59,882 nucleotides of DNA from Georgenia soli (GTDB taxonomy: Bacteria; Actinomycetota; Actinomycetes; Actinomycetales; Actinomycetaceae), in the NCBI RefSeq assembly GCF_002563695.1, contig NZ_PDJI01000002.1, forward strand, positions 1-59,882. Direction: 5' to 3'. A program made the translations under genes and the position numbers. Below, piece by piece: positions 25,863-35,248 of the stretch (its first letter is position 1; the number at the start of each line of letters is the position of its first letter). The notes below the pieces were generated by a model. The model saw only the letters and a program-made list of their open reading frames with translations. It was not told the DNA's origin and did not search any database.

Positions 25863-27278
25863 GTGAAGAAGACGGCCGTCGCGGTCTGCACGGTCCTCGC
25901 CGTGCTCGGCGGGTTCGTGCTCGTGCTCTTCGTCGGCACGGGCCTGAGCCGGCCCGCCCCCGCGGGCGTGTGCACACCGGGCACGGCCCTCGCCGTCGGC
26001 GACGTCCCCGACGGGCAGATCGCCGGCTACTCCGGCGAGCAGCTCGCCAACGCCGCCACGATCATGCGCGTGGGCGCCGAGCGCGGCATGGACGCCTGGG
26101 GCCAGACCATCGGCGTCATGACGGCCATGGGCGAGTCCGGTCTGCGGGTCCTCGACCGGGGCGACGCCGCCGGCCCGGATAGCCGCGGCCTGTTCCAGCA
26201 GCGCGACAACGGCGCCTGGGGCACCTACGCCGACCGGATGGACCCCGCCCGCTCGGCCGCCATGTTCTTCGACGCCCTGAACAAGATCGAGGGCTGGCGC
26301 GACCTCCAACCCACGCTGGCCGCCAACCGGGTCCAGCGCAACGCCGACCCGTTGCACTACGCCGACTACTGGGACGCCGCCGTCCAGGTCGTCACCGCTC
26401 TCAGCGAGACAGACACGACCGACGACCGTGCCCCAGGTCATCGCTATGACCTCGGCCCGGTCAAGCCCCACACGCAAGCCCTTGCCGAGGAGGTCGGTGC
26501 GCGCTTCGACCTCGCCGAGATCGGCGGCTACCGCGACAGCGCGGTCGACGCCGGCGGCCACCCCGCCGGCCTGGCCGTGGACTTCATGACCCACGACGAC
26601 ACCGCCACCGGCGACGCGATCGTCTCCTACCTCATCGCGCACGCCGACCGGCTCAGCGTGGACTACATCATCTGGCGCCAAGCAATCTGGCGCACCGCCG
26701 AGGCGGACAAGGGCTGGCAGCCCATGGCCGACCGCGGCTCGGACACCGCCAACCACCTCGACCACCCGCACGTCAACGTCACCCCGACCCCGTCGGCGAA
26801 CGCAGAAACCGGGCCGCTGGACTGCCTCGCCGCCACTACAGCGGGACCGGCCGGACCCGCCACCGGGCAGTGGGTGGCACCGGTCGACGGACCCATCACC
26901 TCCCCGTACGGGCCCCGTCTGCTCTTCGGCTCCAGCTTCCACGCCGGCACCGACTTCGGCGCCGCCTGCGGCACACCGATCTACGCCGCCGCCGACGGCC
27001 AGGTCACCTACGCCGGCGGCCCGCACCCGCGCCTCGGACTGACGGGGCACGTCATCGTCATCGACCACGGCGACGGCATCCAGACCAGCTACAACCACAT
27101 GTACGCCAGCGACCTGCTGACCCGGCCCGGCCAGCACGTCACCGCCGGCCAGCTCATCGCCGTCGTCGGCAACGACGGCAACTCCACTAACTGCCACCTT
27201 CACTTCGCCGTCTACGTCAACGGCGAGCACACCGACCCCGAGCCTTTCATGGCCACCCAAGGCACCCGCCTCGGTTGA
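25863..27278 (+). CDS. transfer-associated cell-wall hydrolase with M23 peptidase domain
   Basis: A 471-residue exported protein. The N-terminal TM/signal spans about residues 5-30. A lysozyme-like region follows (AERGMDAWGQTIGVMTAMGESG ... SRGLFQQRDNGAWG), then a central domain (GGHPAGLAVDFM ... LDHPHVNVT) recurrent in actinobacterial transfer hydrolases. The C-terminal M23 metallopeptidase shows HAGTDFGAACG and CHLHFAVYVNG as zinc ligands. It would open peptidoglycan for the channel, the VirB1 role. GTG 25863 follows a GGGGGGAGGACG ribosome site. Last gene of the operon. Confidence 0.85.
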   Translation: MKKTAVAVCTVLAVLGGFVLVLFVGTGLSRPAPAGVCTPGTALAVGDVPDGQIAGYSGEQLANAATIMRVGAERGMDAWGQTIGVMTAMGESGLRVLDRGDAAGPDSRGLFQQRDNGAWGTYADRMDPARSAAMFFDALNKIEGWRDLQPTLAANRVQRNADPLHYADYWDAAVQVVTALSETDTTDDRAPGHRYDLGPVKPHTQALAEEVGARFDLAEIGGYRDSAVDAGGHPAGLAVDFMTHDDTATGDAIVSYLIAHADRLSVDYIIWRQAIWRTAEADKGWQPMADRGSDTANHLDHPHVNVTPTPSANAETGPLDCLAATTAGPAGPATGQWVAPVDGPITSPYGPRLLFGSSFHAGTDFGAACGTPIYAAADGQVTYAGGPHPRLGLTGHVIVIDHGDGIQTSYNHMYASDLLTRPGQHVTAGQLIAVVGNDGNSTNCHLHFAVYVNGEHTDPEPFMATQGTRLG

Positions 27279-27420
27279 GAGAAAAATAGGACGCTGCGAC
27301 GGATCACCAAGTGCCCAAGCTAAGCGCGGCCGCGTCGACACGCTGTCGCACTTGAGGTTCATCGAGAGTCGGCAAAGTTGTGGCACCATTAAGCGCGGTG
27401 GGCGTAGTGCGCCCAAAGTG

Positions 27421-27450
27421 AGGCCCTGACAATGCAGAACGTCAGGGCTT
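27421..27450 (+). terminator. hairpin terminator behind the conjugation operon
   Basis: GCCCTGAC (27423-27430) pairs perfectly with GTCAGGGC (27441-27448) around a 10-base loop, followed by TTCTCTGCGTTTT. It lies about 145 bases past the hydrolase stop in a lower-GC, gene-free stretch. Confidence 0.6.
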
Positions 27451-27525
27451 CTCTGCGTTTTCAGCCAGGGCAGAGTCCCAGATTCGTACCCATGCGTTGC
27501 ACTGTCACACAGTTAGATTGGCTGG

Positions 27526-27629
27526 ATGCGGGTCCATGAGTTAGCCCGAGCGCTCGGCCGTACATCGAGAGATGTGATCGTCCAGTTGCGCACAGACGGG
27601 GAATGGGTCGATTCGCACCTGAGTTCTGT
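27526..27629 (+). pseudogene. 5' part of an IF2N/HTH gene split by IS21
   Basis: Codons from ATG 27526 read MRVHELARALGRTSRDVIVQ and then LRTDGEWVDSHLSSV. This is an IF2N-like domain, the small helical fold at the N-terminus of translation factor IF-2 that also occurs on plasmid proteins. The frame is interrupted at 27629 by the IS21 element. Removing the element and one 5-base target copy joins this exactly to 30264-30969 and gives an 810-base, 269-residue ORF. Confidence 0.85.
27625..27629. repeat. left target-site duplication of the IS21 element
   Basis: TCTGT immediately precedes the TG end of the element and is repeated at 30259-30263 after the CA end. Confidence 0.85.
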
Positions 27630-27728
27630 TGTCAACGGACACCGGGACTTCCTCGTGGGCGGACATTTGATCTCCCCGTCCGCGGACAGTTCATCTCCCT
27701 GTGCGCGGACAGTTGATCTCCCTTGAGG

Positions 27729-28517
27729 TCAGGTCAACGGCACCACCCCCTTGCCGGCGGTGGCCTCGGTGAGCCGGAGGGAGGTGCCTTCGGTGACGAT
27801 GACGTGGGCGTGGTGGAGCAGGCGGTCGACGGCGGCGGTGGCGAGGGTCTTGGGCATGATGGTGTCGAACCCCGAGGGGTGGAGGTTGCTCGTGACGGCC
27901 AGGGAGCGGCGTTCGTAGGCGGCGTCGACGACGCGGTAGAACGCCTCGGCGGCGGCCTGCCCGCTGGGGAGCATGCCGATGTCGTCGATGACGATGAGCT
28001 CGGCCCGGGTGATCCGCGCGATGGTCTTGGCGACCGAGCCGTCGACGGTGGCCTTGCCGATCGCGGCGGTGAGGGACTCGAGGGTGAACCAGGCGACCCG
28101 CATGCCGGCGTCGATGACCTTGTGTGCCAGCGCCTCGACGAAGTGGGTCTTCCCGGTCCCCGAGGGCCCGCTGATGGCGAGGTTCTCGGCCCGGCCGACC
28201 CACTCCAGGGTCGCCAGCGCGGACTGGGTCGGGACTGGGATGGAGCTGTCGTGCTCGCGCCAGGAGGCGAAGGTCTTCCCGGCCGGCAGGCCGGCGGTCT
28301 TGCGGCGCATGGCCTTGGTGGCCTCGTCGCGGCCGCGGACTTCCTCGGCGAGCAGGACCCGCAGGACCTCGGCCGGGTCCCAGCGTTGGGCGCGTGCGGT
28401 GGCCAGGACCTCGGGGGCGGCGGCGCGCAGGTAGGGCAGGCGCATGCGCTTGAGCACCGCGGTCAGGTCCTCGGGCAGCGGCGGCGCCGGACGGGTCGTC
28501 GTGGTGGTGGTCGTCAT
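27729..28517 (-). CDS. istB: IS21 transposition helper ATPase IstB
   Basis: A 262-residue AAA+ ATPase. GPSGTGKT at 117-124 (Walker A), ELIVIDDIGMLP (Walker B) and LAVTSNLHPSGFD (sensor region). IstB assembles on target DNA and directs IstA. Its ATG overlaps the istA stop, the usual coupling for the family. A stretch of seven Thr near the N-terminus is unusual but harmless. Confidence 0.95.
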   Translation of the reverse strand: MTTTTTTTRPAPPLPEDLTAVLKRMRLPYLRAAAPEVLATARAQRWDPAEVLRVLLAEEVRGRDEATKAMRRKTAGLPAGKTFASWREHDSSIPVPTQSALATLEWVGRAENLAISGPSGTGKTHFVEALAHKVIDAGMRVAWFTLESLTAAIGKATVDGSVAKTIARITRAELIVIDDIGMLPSGQAAAEAFYRVVDAAYERRSLAVTSNLHPSGFDTIMPKTLATAAVDRLLHHAHVIVTEGTSLRLTEATAGKGVVPLT

Positions 28518-30082
28518 CGTGGGGCTCCGTTCGTGCCGAAGCTGGCCCAGGCGGCGGTGCCGGGCTGGGCGGAGTAGGACTCGTCGGCGATCACGAGGTC
28601 GGCCGAGGGGGCGCCGGTGGCGCGGTGGGTGACGATGGAGGCGAGGTCGTGCTCGGCGAAGCGGCCGGCGGCGGCCGCGACACCGAGGGCGGCGTCAACC
28701 TGCTCGGTGCCGACCAGGGTGGCGAGCTCGACCGCGGCGGCCATCTTCGCCCGGATCCGTACCGTGCCGGCCGCCGAGGCCTCGATGAGCCACTGCCGGG
28801 CGCCGGGCCCGATGGCGAGGAAGTCGGCCTCCGCGGCGGAGCGTGGCTTGATCCTGGGCGGTCGGGGCGCCCCGTCGGGATCCTGCGGATGGTCGGGATA
28901 GTGGGCGTGGTCGATCCGCGGGGACCCGGGCGTCGACAGGCGGTGGCGGGCGACCTCGACCAGGCCGCGCCGCTCCCCGACCCAGGACGGCTTGACCCTC
29001 AGGGCGTCGAGATCGACGACGATCACGAGCTCGTCGCCGGTCACGCGGCACCACACCTCGGCGTCGACCAGGCCCGGCGGGGTGGAGTAGCGCACCGACC
29101 CGAACCGCACCGTCTGATCGGTTCCGACCACCCGGGTCTGGCCCAGCGCGGCCGTGTGCGGCGCCGCCGGCAGCGGATGAAGGCGCTGGCGCTCCGCGGC
29201 GAGCATCTCGGCCGGGACCCGGCCCGTCTCGCGGTGCCGGCGCGTGTTCACGCTCTCGCAGAAGTCCTCGCAGGCGCCCTGCAGCTCGGCGAACGAGGAG
29301 TACGCGCTGCGCAGGTTCGCCTCCGTCGGGACCAGGTCGGCCTTGGCGATCCGCACCGTGTTCTCCGCCCCACCCTTCGACTCCGGGTCGAACGGGACAC
29401 AGGTGTGAACCTGCAGCCCGTAGTGGCGTCCTGCCTCGACGATCTGCGGATGACGCACCGCCACCCCGGCGACGTGATCGACCGTGACGGTCCTGGCGTT
29501 GTCGGTCAGCACGTACGTCGGCGCCCCACCGATGCGCCGCAACGTCGCGTCCAGGCACGCGATCAGCGTCGCGAGGGTCTGGTCCCAGGCCGGGATCACC
29601 ACCCGGAACCGTGACCAGGCCAGCCAGGCGCAGAACAGCACCGTCCGCCTCGGCTGCCCGTCCGGGCCCGGCACCTTCGGGCCCTCGCCCCAGTCGAACT
29701 GCAACCACAGCCCCGGCTCGGTGATCCACGGGCGGTAAGTGCGCCGGTTCCCCGCCCGCCAGGCCGCCTTGACCTGCGCGACCGCCCGCCGGGTGGAACG
29801 CTCGGTCCCGGTGAAGCCCAGCGCGACCAGGCGTTCGTGGACCACGTCGGCGCGGACCTTGCCGCAGGAGCGGTCGACCCACTCCTCGACCTTCGGCAGA
29901 TACGGATCGATCATCCGCGGCCGCCGCGCCGGGCCCATGACCGGCCGGCCCGCGTCCCGCGCCGCGACGTAGCGGCGCACCGTCTTCGGATCGACCCCGG
30001 CCAGCTGCGCCGCCGAATGCGCGCTGCCCGTGGCATCAAACGCTTCGAGAATCTCCATGACTTCCCTGTCAGACTTCTTCAC
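28514..30082 (-). CDS. istA: IS21 transposase IstA
   Basis: A 522-residue DDE transposase. An N-terminal HTH (SAAQLAGVDPKTVRRYVAA) precedes the rve integrase core with D130 (QFDWGEG), D194 (LTDNART) and E240 (ESKGGAENTV). The C-terminal domain is typical of IstA. Full length, no frameshift seen. Confidence 0.95.
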   Translation of the reverse strand: MKKSDREVMEILEAFDATGSAHSAAQLAGVDPKTVRRYVAARDAGRPVMGPARRPRMIDPYLPKVEEWVDRSCGKVRADVVHERLVALGFTGTERSTRRAVAQVKAAWRAGNRRTYRPWITEPGLWLQFDWGEGPKVPGPDGQPRRTVLFCAWLAWSRFRVVIPAWDQTLATLIACLDATLRRIGGAPTYVLTDNARTVTVDHVAGVAVRHPQIVEAGRHYGLQVHTCVPFDPESKGGAENTVRIAKADLVPTEANLRSAYSSFAELQGACEDFCESVNTRRHRETGRVPAEMLAAERQRLHPLPAAPHTAALGQTRVVGTDQTVRFGSVRYSTPPGLVDAEVWCRVTGDELVIVVDLDALRVKPSWVGERRGLVEVARHRLSTPGSPRIDHAHYPDHPQDPDGAPRPPRIKPRSAAEADFLAIGPGARQWLIEASAAGTVRIRAKMAAAVELATLVGTEQVDAALGVAAAAGRFAEHDLASIVTHRATGAPSADLVIADESYSAQPGTAAWASFGTNGAPR

Positions 30083-30258
30083 GCGTCCCTCCGGTCGGAG
30101 TGCTCAAGGTGGTCAGAGACCTCGAGCAAATCCCCGGAGGGACGCACATCTCGGGACCGACACGACATCAGCCCCACGGCCACAGACAGGGAGATCAGCT
30201 GTCCGTCAGCAGGGAGACGTCATGTCCGCCGACAGGGAGGCTGGCATGTCCGCTGGCA

Positions 30259-30969
30259 TCTGTCCCGGCACCTGTCGCCAGCCGCTACCTTCCGACACCA
30301 CAAGTGCCTGTGCAGGCACATGCGAGGGACCCCTCCACTCCCGAGTCCCGCCCGCGTCGCCCGGCGACTCCGCCGGTTTGGACGCCACCCCCCTATCGCC
30401 CTGTCTTTAAGCGGCGCCCGGGCCCACGTCAGTTCACGAAGCGGCGACCTCCCGAGGATGAGTGGGACGATCCCATTCGCAACCTGCGTTATGAGTCAGA
30501 GATCACGACTCGCGACGTTGCCAGCCTGTTGAGTGTGACGCCGGCGACCGTACGCCGCTGGGTCGCCCGGGGCTACATCAGCCCAGTGGGCAAACTCGGG
30601 CCCTCCAATCTATTCAGTACACGAGAAGTTCTCGCCGCCTACGACGACATCAAAGCGAGGCGAAAGGCAACCGCTCAGGGCCGCCGCACCCACGGCTACC
30701 TCGTGGAGTTGCGCCCGATCGACAAGATCCGGCCGAAGCACTACGACGCGGTCGTCGACGTTAGCGAAGCCGCGCGTTTGATCCAGGTCAGCCCCTCGAC
30801 CATCCGCTCCTGGATTCACCGGGGCCATCTAAAGCCACTTGCGTCGTCGCAGGCCCGAGCTACTCAGCTTCGCCTGGGCGACGTAATCGCAGCCGCCCAC
30901 GCGCGGGAACTCCCGCGGCCTGCTCCATTCGCCCTTCGGCGGCGCCGTCGGCTTCGAGTAGGGGACTAA
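30259..30969 (+). pseudogene. 3' part of the IF2N/HTH gene split by IS21
   Basis: It begins with the right target copy TCTGT and continues the frame as PAPVASRYLPTP. A Pro/Arg-rich linker leads to two MerR/excisionase-type HTH domains: ITTRDVASLLSVTPATVRRW and VVDVSEAARLIQVSPSTIRS. The C-terminus is basic. The intact protein would be IF2N - linker - HTH - HTH, a plausible plasmid DNA-binding regulator. Without its start it is probably silent. Confidence 0.85.
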
Positions 30970-31069
30970 CAGCACCACTCCGTTCGGAGGGAGGTCTGAC
31001 CATGCGACCTCCCTAGGCACAGCCCTGCCCTGATACCGCCAAGCACAACTCAAGACCTCCTCACCCACC

Positions 31070-31094
31070 AAGCCCGCTTCTGCGGGCTTTTTTT
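31070..31094 (+). terminator. rho-independent terminator
   Basis: AAGCCCGC (31070-31077), loop TTCT, GCGGGCTT (31082-31089), then five further T residues. It lies about 100 bases after the split HTH gene. Confidence 0.9.
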
Positions 31095-31116
31095 ATGCCC
31101 AAAGGCAGGCAAGCTC

Positions 31117-31302
31117 ATGTTCTCGAAACTCGTATCAACTGGCGCCCTCTGCCTGGTGTTCGTCCACACGCCACTCGTGTCAGCAATCCTTATGGGGCTC
31201 GTAGTCGTCGCTACGGCCGTCTTTCTACGCTGGTTTGTCCAGCAGCCGAAGCGGGCGCGGGCGGACATCATCCGACTCGTTCGGGCGGTTCGGGGCAGCT
31301 GA
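31117..31302 (+). CDS. small membrane protein
   Basis: A 61-residue protein with two close hydrophobic stretches (about residues 6-20 and 22-40), then a basic C-terminus (QQPKRARADIIRLVRAVRGS). It begins right after the terminator hairpin, so it must have its own promoter or be read through. No family recognised. It is convergent with the relaxase gene. Confidence 0.5.
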   Translation: MFSKLVSTGALCLVFVHTPLVSAILMGLVVVATAVFLRWFVQQPKRARADIIRLVRAVRGS

Positions 31303-31447
31303 AATGCCCCATCGAGCCCTTCGGGCACCACCTCGAGCGCTGTTGAACATGAGCGCAGCCCGGTGCTATCGCCCCTTGATCGTCTCCGTGTGCCCGCAGG
31401 GGCGAACGTGGGATGAAGCGGATGCGACAGGGCGCCCCGTTCGCCGG

Positions 31448-34400
31448 CTACAGCTGCGGACCGCTGCGCCGGGGTCCTCCGTGCCGAGGGACGCCGTTGT
31501 TGTCCGGCCGGTCCGCCCCTTGGCGGGCCTCGCGTCGCTGGAGCAGCTGCTCGCGCGCCCGGGCGAGTCTGTCCTGCGTGCCTTGCTCCTCGCCGTCGTC
31601 CTTGCGGTCCTCGGAGCGGTGGACGTGCCGACGGAGCCGCTCGGCCGCGGAAGGCTCCTGCAGCTGTTCGGGCCCCTCTCCGGTGATCTGACCGGCCGGT
31701 GCTGGCACGCGCTCGTCGGCGCGGGCCAGGCCGGTGCGCAGGTTCTCCAGTGCCGCCGAGGCGCGCCGGTAGTCCTCCACCTGGTGGCCGTGCTCAGGCC
31801 GGGCGCCGAGCGGGTCGGTCCCGGTGATGCCGTACCGGTCGCGGTAGGCGGCCACCAGGCGCGTACCGACGACCGCCTCGTCGGACACGTCGTCGTGCGG
31901 TAGGCCGAGCTCCCGGCTCCAGTCGGTGCGACCGGCGAGGGCCAGGTCGGTGAGGCGGTCGACGCGCTGCTCGATGAGTTCGACGTGTCGGGCGGCCCAC
32001 TCCCGCACCTGCGGGTGGCCACCGCTGTCGGGCACGGTGATCCATTCCGGGGCGTCCGGGGCAGGGCGCCATGGCTCGAGGCCGGGTGGGTAGTGCCCGA
32101 ACCGGTCGAGGGCGTCCTCGACCTCTGGGACCAGGCGGGCGAGGCTGTGGGCCTCTCGGAAGGCATTCTCCTGTGCGGTGGTTGCCGACAGTGCGGCGCC
32201 GTCCCGGGCGATGATCCCGGCGAAGACCTGGGCCGGCGACCGTGCCGGGCCGGTCTCGTCGTGACCGTCGGCGCCGAGGAGGGTGTCGGTGACGAGGTAG
32301 ACCCGGTTGTCCTGGCGTCCGCGGGTCAGGGCGGTGTAGAGGCTCTGGCGGTCGGTGCTGGCGTCGAGCAGGGCGTGGGAGGTGTCCACGGTCATGCCCT
32401 GGACCCGGTGCACGGTGGCGGCGTAGGCCAGCTCGACGTGCCCGGCGACGTAGCCGGCGGGCAGGTTCAGCGTGCCTCCGTGACGGGTGTGCCGGACGCG
32501 GAGCCGGCCGTCGTCGGCGCGGTCCAGCACTTCCCAGACGTCGCCGTTCTTGACGAAGTCCTTGCCGTTCGCGGTGGGCAGGGTGCGGTCGTTGAGCCGG
32601 GTGACGACCCGGTCGCCGCGACCGGCACGGTTGCCGTCGTGGAGCACGATACCGTCGGACTCGACCCGGCCGACAGCCACCAGGTCGCGGCGGGCCTGCC
32701 CGGCCAGCGCGGTCACGTCGGTGTTCGACCCGGCGATCATGACCGACTCCTGACCGGCCTCGGTGTCGGCCGACCAGGCGGCGTAGACCTCCTCGAGCAT
32801 CCCTTCACGGGTGCCACCACGCACCCGGCCACGCTCGAGGTAGAAGTCGTCAGCACCGGCCTCTCCCGTGCGCAGGCGCAGCGATGCGGCGGCCTCGTCG
32901 GGGTCGGTGAACCGGTGGACCTGCTCGAGGCGCACGGCCCCGACCCGTTCGTCGATCAGGCGCAGTGCCCCACCGGCTTCGACGGCGGCGAGCTGCTGGG
33001 GGTCGCCGAGCAGCCGCACGCTCGCCCCGTGCTCGCGCGCTAGGGTCAGGGCCTGATCGAGCAGTGGCGTGCCGGCCATGCCGGCCTCGTCGACGAGCAG
33101 CACCGTCGAGGCGTCGACGCGCAACGCCTCGGTCACCGTGCCGCTCCGGTGGGCGTGGATGAGCTTGTGCAGGGTCTCGGCAGTCACCCCGAGCTCCTCG
33201 CCCAGCACGCTCGCGGCGGCCGCCGACGGCGCCAGCGCGAGCACCCGGCCGCCGGTGTTCTCCACCGCGCGGGCGAACGCCGTCATGGCGGTGGTCTTCC
33301 CGGTCCCGGCCGGGCCGATGCCTGCCACGAGCTCACGTCCGGAGGTGGCGAACGCGCGCGCCAACTCTCGCTGACTGTCGTTCAGGGTGCGCCCGCTCTC
33401 CTCCTCAATCGTTCTTAGGGCGGCGCTGAACTGCTGCTCGCCGACGACCGGGCCGCCGGTGCGCAGCGCGCCCTGGACGAGATTGTGCTCGGCGTCCAGC
33501 ACGGCCTGGGAGGTCAGGACGCGCTGCCCGTGGACGGTGTAGACCGACTCCCCGTCGGCGCGCTGGAGCACCTCGGGAACCGGGTTCAGCTCGGGCGGGT
33601 CGAGCCGCAGCGACAGGGCCTCAGCGCGTGCTGCGACCTGCTCGGCGACGGCGGTCAGGTCACCGGTGGCGTGCTGGCGGGCCTGCCGCATCGCCTCGGC
33701 CATCAGGTGCCACGGCTTCCACGTCGCGCGCTTGGCCTGGACCTCCTCGACGACCCGGCGGGCGAGCTCGTCGACGTCGACACCTGTCCCGTCCGCGCCG
33801 CTGTCGCGGTGCACCGCGGCGGCGATCATCTCCGTTACGTGGGCCTCGTCGCCGAGTACCTCGGCGGCCTGCCGGCGCCACTGCTGCCGTCGCTCGGACA
33901 GCGTCACGCCGTCCTCTTTGCCCTCGCGGGTGTCCAGGGTGGCCTGCTGGGCTAGGCGCAGCTGGACCGCCTTCGGCGGCTCGTGGCCGTGCTCGGCCCG
34001 GTACCGCTCGGTCAGCTCGGCGTAGACCTCCTCGATCGCAACTCGCCGAGAAGAGAACGCCGCCCGCACCCGGGCGTCGATACCCTCAATCTCTCTCACC
34101 GGCTGCTTGCCGCGGCCACGCTCCTCGTCGACGAACCGCACCCCGAGCCGGCTGCGCAGCTCCTCCTCGATCAGGGTGTTGTACCGCTCCGAGGCCGCCA
34201 CCCCCAGGGAATGCAGCACTCGGGCGTCCAGCGCCCGCCACTTCCCGTCGCTGCCCTGAACCTTGTTGGACACCGCGACGTGGGTGTGCAGGTTCGGGTC
34301 CCCGGTGCGCGAGTCGGCGTGGTCGAACGTCGCGGCGACCAGGCCGCGGGTGTCAATCTGGGCCGCGCCACCCGTACCCACCCGGGTCAGGCCGGCCTCC

Positions 34401-35077
34401 TGCTCGACCCACTCGAAAGCACCTTGCCATGCGGCCTCGTGCGCGGCCGCGACCTCACTGCGCACCTCCTCGTCGGCCAGCGCCCACAGCGTCGAGACGG
34501 ACTTCGCCGGGGTGAAGACCAGGTCATACCCGGCGACCGGTTGGCGCTGCTGGCGACCGAGCCGGGCAAGGAAGTGGGACCGTTCCGCGTCGACCGGCTG
34601 CCGACCGAACCGACCCGCCAGGATCGTCCCGGCGACGTCCCACCGGATCAGGTCTCGCTCGACACCGGCCTCCGGCGCACGCCCGTGCGCGGCCTTGAAG
34701 TCCGCATAGGCGGCCCGGATCGAGGTCGTCCACTCCTCGTCGTCGACCGGCTCGAAGCGCGGAAACCGGCGCCCAAGCCGGGCAGTTTTGACCGCCTCCT
34801 CGGCACTCGCCCCGTCGGCCATCGCCTCTCGGATCAGCCGGTCCGCGTCGGGGTGCAGCCCCTCACCGAACAGGGCTTTCATCTGCTCCTCGGTGACCTG
34901 CCCGGAGATGCCGAGCCCCGTCAGGCCGGCGCCGACCCAGCGGCCAGGAGGGTTGCCCTCGTGGGCGTAGTAGTCCGCCAAGGACTCCCCTGCCTGACGG
35001 GGGGTGTCTCCCGAGGCGACCTGGCGCGTGAGGTACGTGTAGCCGTCGCCGGCGTGGAGGACGTGCACGGTCATCAT
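31448..35077 (-). CDS. MobF relaxase with SF1 helicase domain (TraA/TrwC type)
   Basis: A 1209-residue bifunctional relaxase-helicase. The N-terminal relaxase domain has Tyr pairs (GDGYTYLTR; LADYYAHEG) and the metal-binding His set in DPNLHTHVAVSN near residue 262. The RecD-like SF1B helicase has GPAGTGKTTAM near 590, LLVDEAGMAGTPLL, LLGDPQQLAA and YAATVHRVQGMTVD. The C-terminus is charged. It nicks oriT, stays attached to the 5' end and unwinds the strand for transfer. ATG 35077 (second of MMTVHVL) is taken; GTG 35086 is also possible, since GGAGGAAGG lies near both. Confidence 0.93.
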   Translation of the reverse strand: MMTVHVLHAGDGYTYLTRQVASGDTPRQAGESLADYYAHEGNPPGRWVGAGLTGLGISGQVTEEQMKALFGEGLHPDADRLIREAMADGASAEEAVKTARLGRRFPRFEPVDDEEWTTSIRAAYADFKAAHGRAPEAGVERDLIRWDVAGTILAGRFGRQPVDAERSHFLARLGRQQRQPVAGYDLVFTPAKSVSTLWALADEEVRSEVAAAHEAAWQGAFEWVEQEAGLTRVGTGGAAQIDTRGLVAATFDHADSRTGDPNLHTHVAVSNKVQGSDGKWRALDARVLHSLGVAASERYNTLIEEELRSRLGVRFVDEERGRGKQPVREIEGIDARVRAAFSSRRVAIEEVYAELTERYRAEHGHEPPKAVQLRLAQQATLDTREGKEDGVTLSERRQQWRRQAAEVLGDEAHVTEMIAAAVHRDSGADGTGVDVDELARRVVEEVQAKRATWKPWHLMAEAMRQARQHATGDLTAVAEQVAARAEALSLRLDPPELNPVPEVLQRADGESVYTVHGQRVLTSQAVLDAEHNLVQGALRTGGPVVGEQQFSAALRTIEEESGRTLNDSQRELARAFATSGRELVAGIGPAGTGKTTAMTAFARAVENTGGRVLALAPSAAAASVLGEELGVTAETLHKLIHAHRSGTVTEALRVDASTVLLVDEAGMAGTPLLDQALTLAREHGASVRLLGDPQQLAAVEAGGALRLIDERVGAVRLEQVHRFTDPDEAAASLRLRTGEAGADDFYLERGRVRGGTREGMLEEVYAAWSADTEAGQESVMIAGSNTDVTALAGQARRDLVAVGRVESDGIVLHDGNRAGRGDRVVTRLNDRTLPTANGKDFVKNGDVWEVLDRADDGRLRVRHTRHGGTLNLPAGYVAGHVELAYAATVHRVQGMTVDTSHALLDASTDRQSLYTALTRGRQDNRVYLVTDTLLGADGHDETGPARSPAQVFAGIIARDGAALSATTAQENAFREAHSLARLVPEVEDALDRFGHYPPGLEPWRPAPDAPEWITVPDSGGHPQVREWAARHVELIEQRVDRLTDLALAGRTDWSRELGLPHDDVSDEAVVGTRLVAAYRDRYGITGTDPLGARPEHGHQVEDYRRASAALENLRTGLARADERVPAPAGQITGEGPEQLQEPSAAERLRRHVHRSEDRKDDGEEQGTQDRLARAREQLLQRREARQGADRPDNNGVPRHGGPRRSGPQL

Positions 35078-35086
35078 GGCGAGCAC

Positions 35087-35248
35087 CCTTCCTCCGCAGC
35101 GATCGTTTCGGACGTCACCCTACCGCCTCACAGCGAGTGCAAGAGGTGTGTGCGTTGTTGGGTTAAGTGGCGCAGCGATATGGTGAGACGGCAATCGGAC
35201 GAATGAGTCAGCGAATGAAGTCCGAAGAGTCGTAACAAGGGGGAAGTG
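35087..35248. other. divergent intergenic region, candidate oriT and promoters
   Basis: A 160-base gap between the relaxase and a divergent gene trio, lower in GC than its flanks. It contains the short inverted pair CGGAC (35198) / GTCCG (35220) and near-direct repeats GAATGAGTC / GAATGAAGTC. MobF origins commonly lie beside the relaxase gene. No nic consensus was recognised, so this is a location-based suggestion only. Confidence 0.3.

Larger units (their letters stand above)
27630..30258 (-). mobile_element. IS21-family insertion sequence, 2629 bp
   Basis: The element begins TGTCAACGGACA and ends with TGTCCGCTGGCA; the two ends are inverted repeats matching at 10 of 12 positions. It has the TG...CA termini of IS21 elements, several sub-terminal repeats (CGGACA/GATCTCCC type) at both ends, and istA and istB on the minus strand overlapping by ATGA. 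Both genes are intact, so it could still be mobile. A 5-base TCTGT duplication and the exactly restored host ORF mark a recent insertion. Confidence 0.93.

Noticed and set aside
25080..27416. Long minus-strand open frame (778 codons) opposite the conjugation lipoprotein and hydrolase genes
   Set aside because: High-GC antisense shadow: low-complexity Gly/Val/Arg composition, no domain, and both plus-strand genes have clear signals and motifs.
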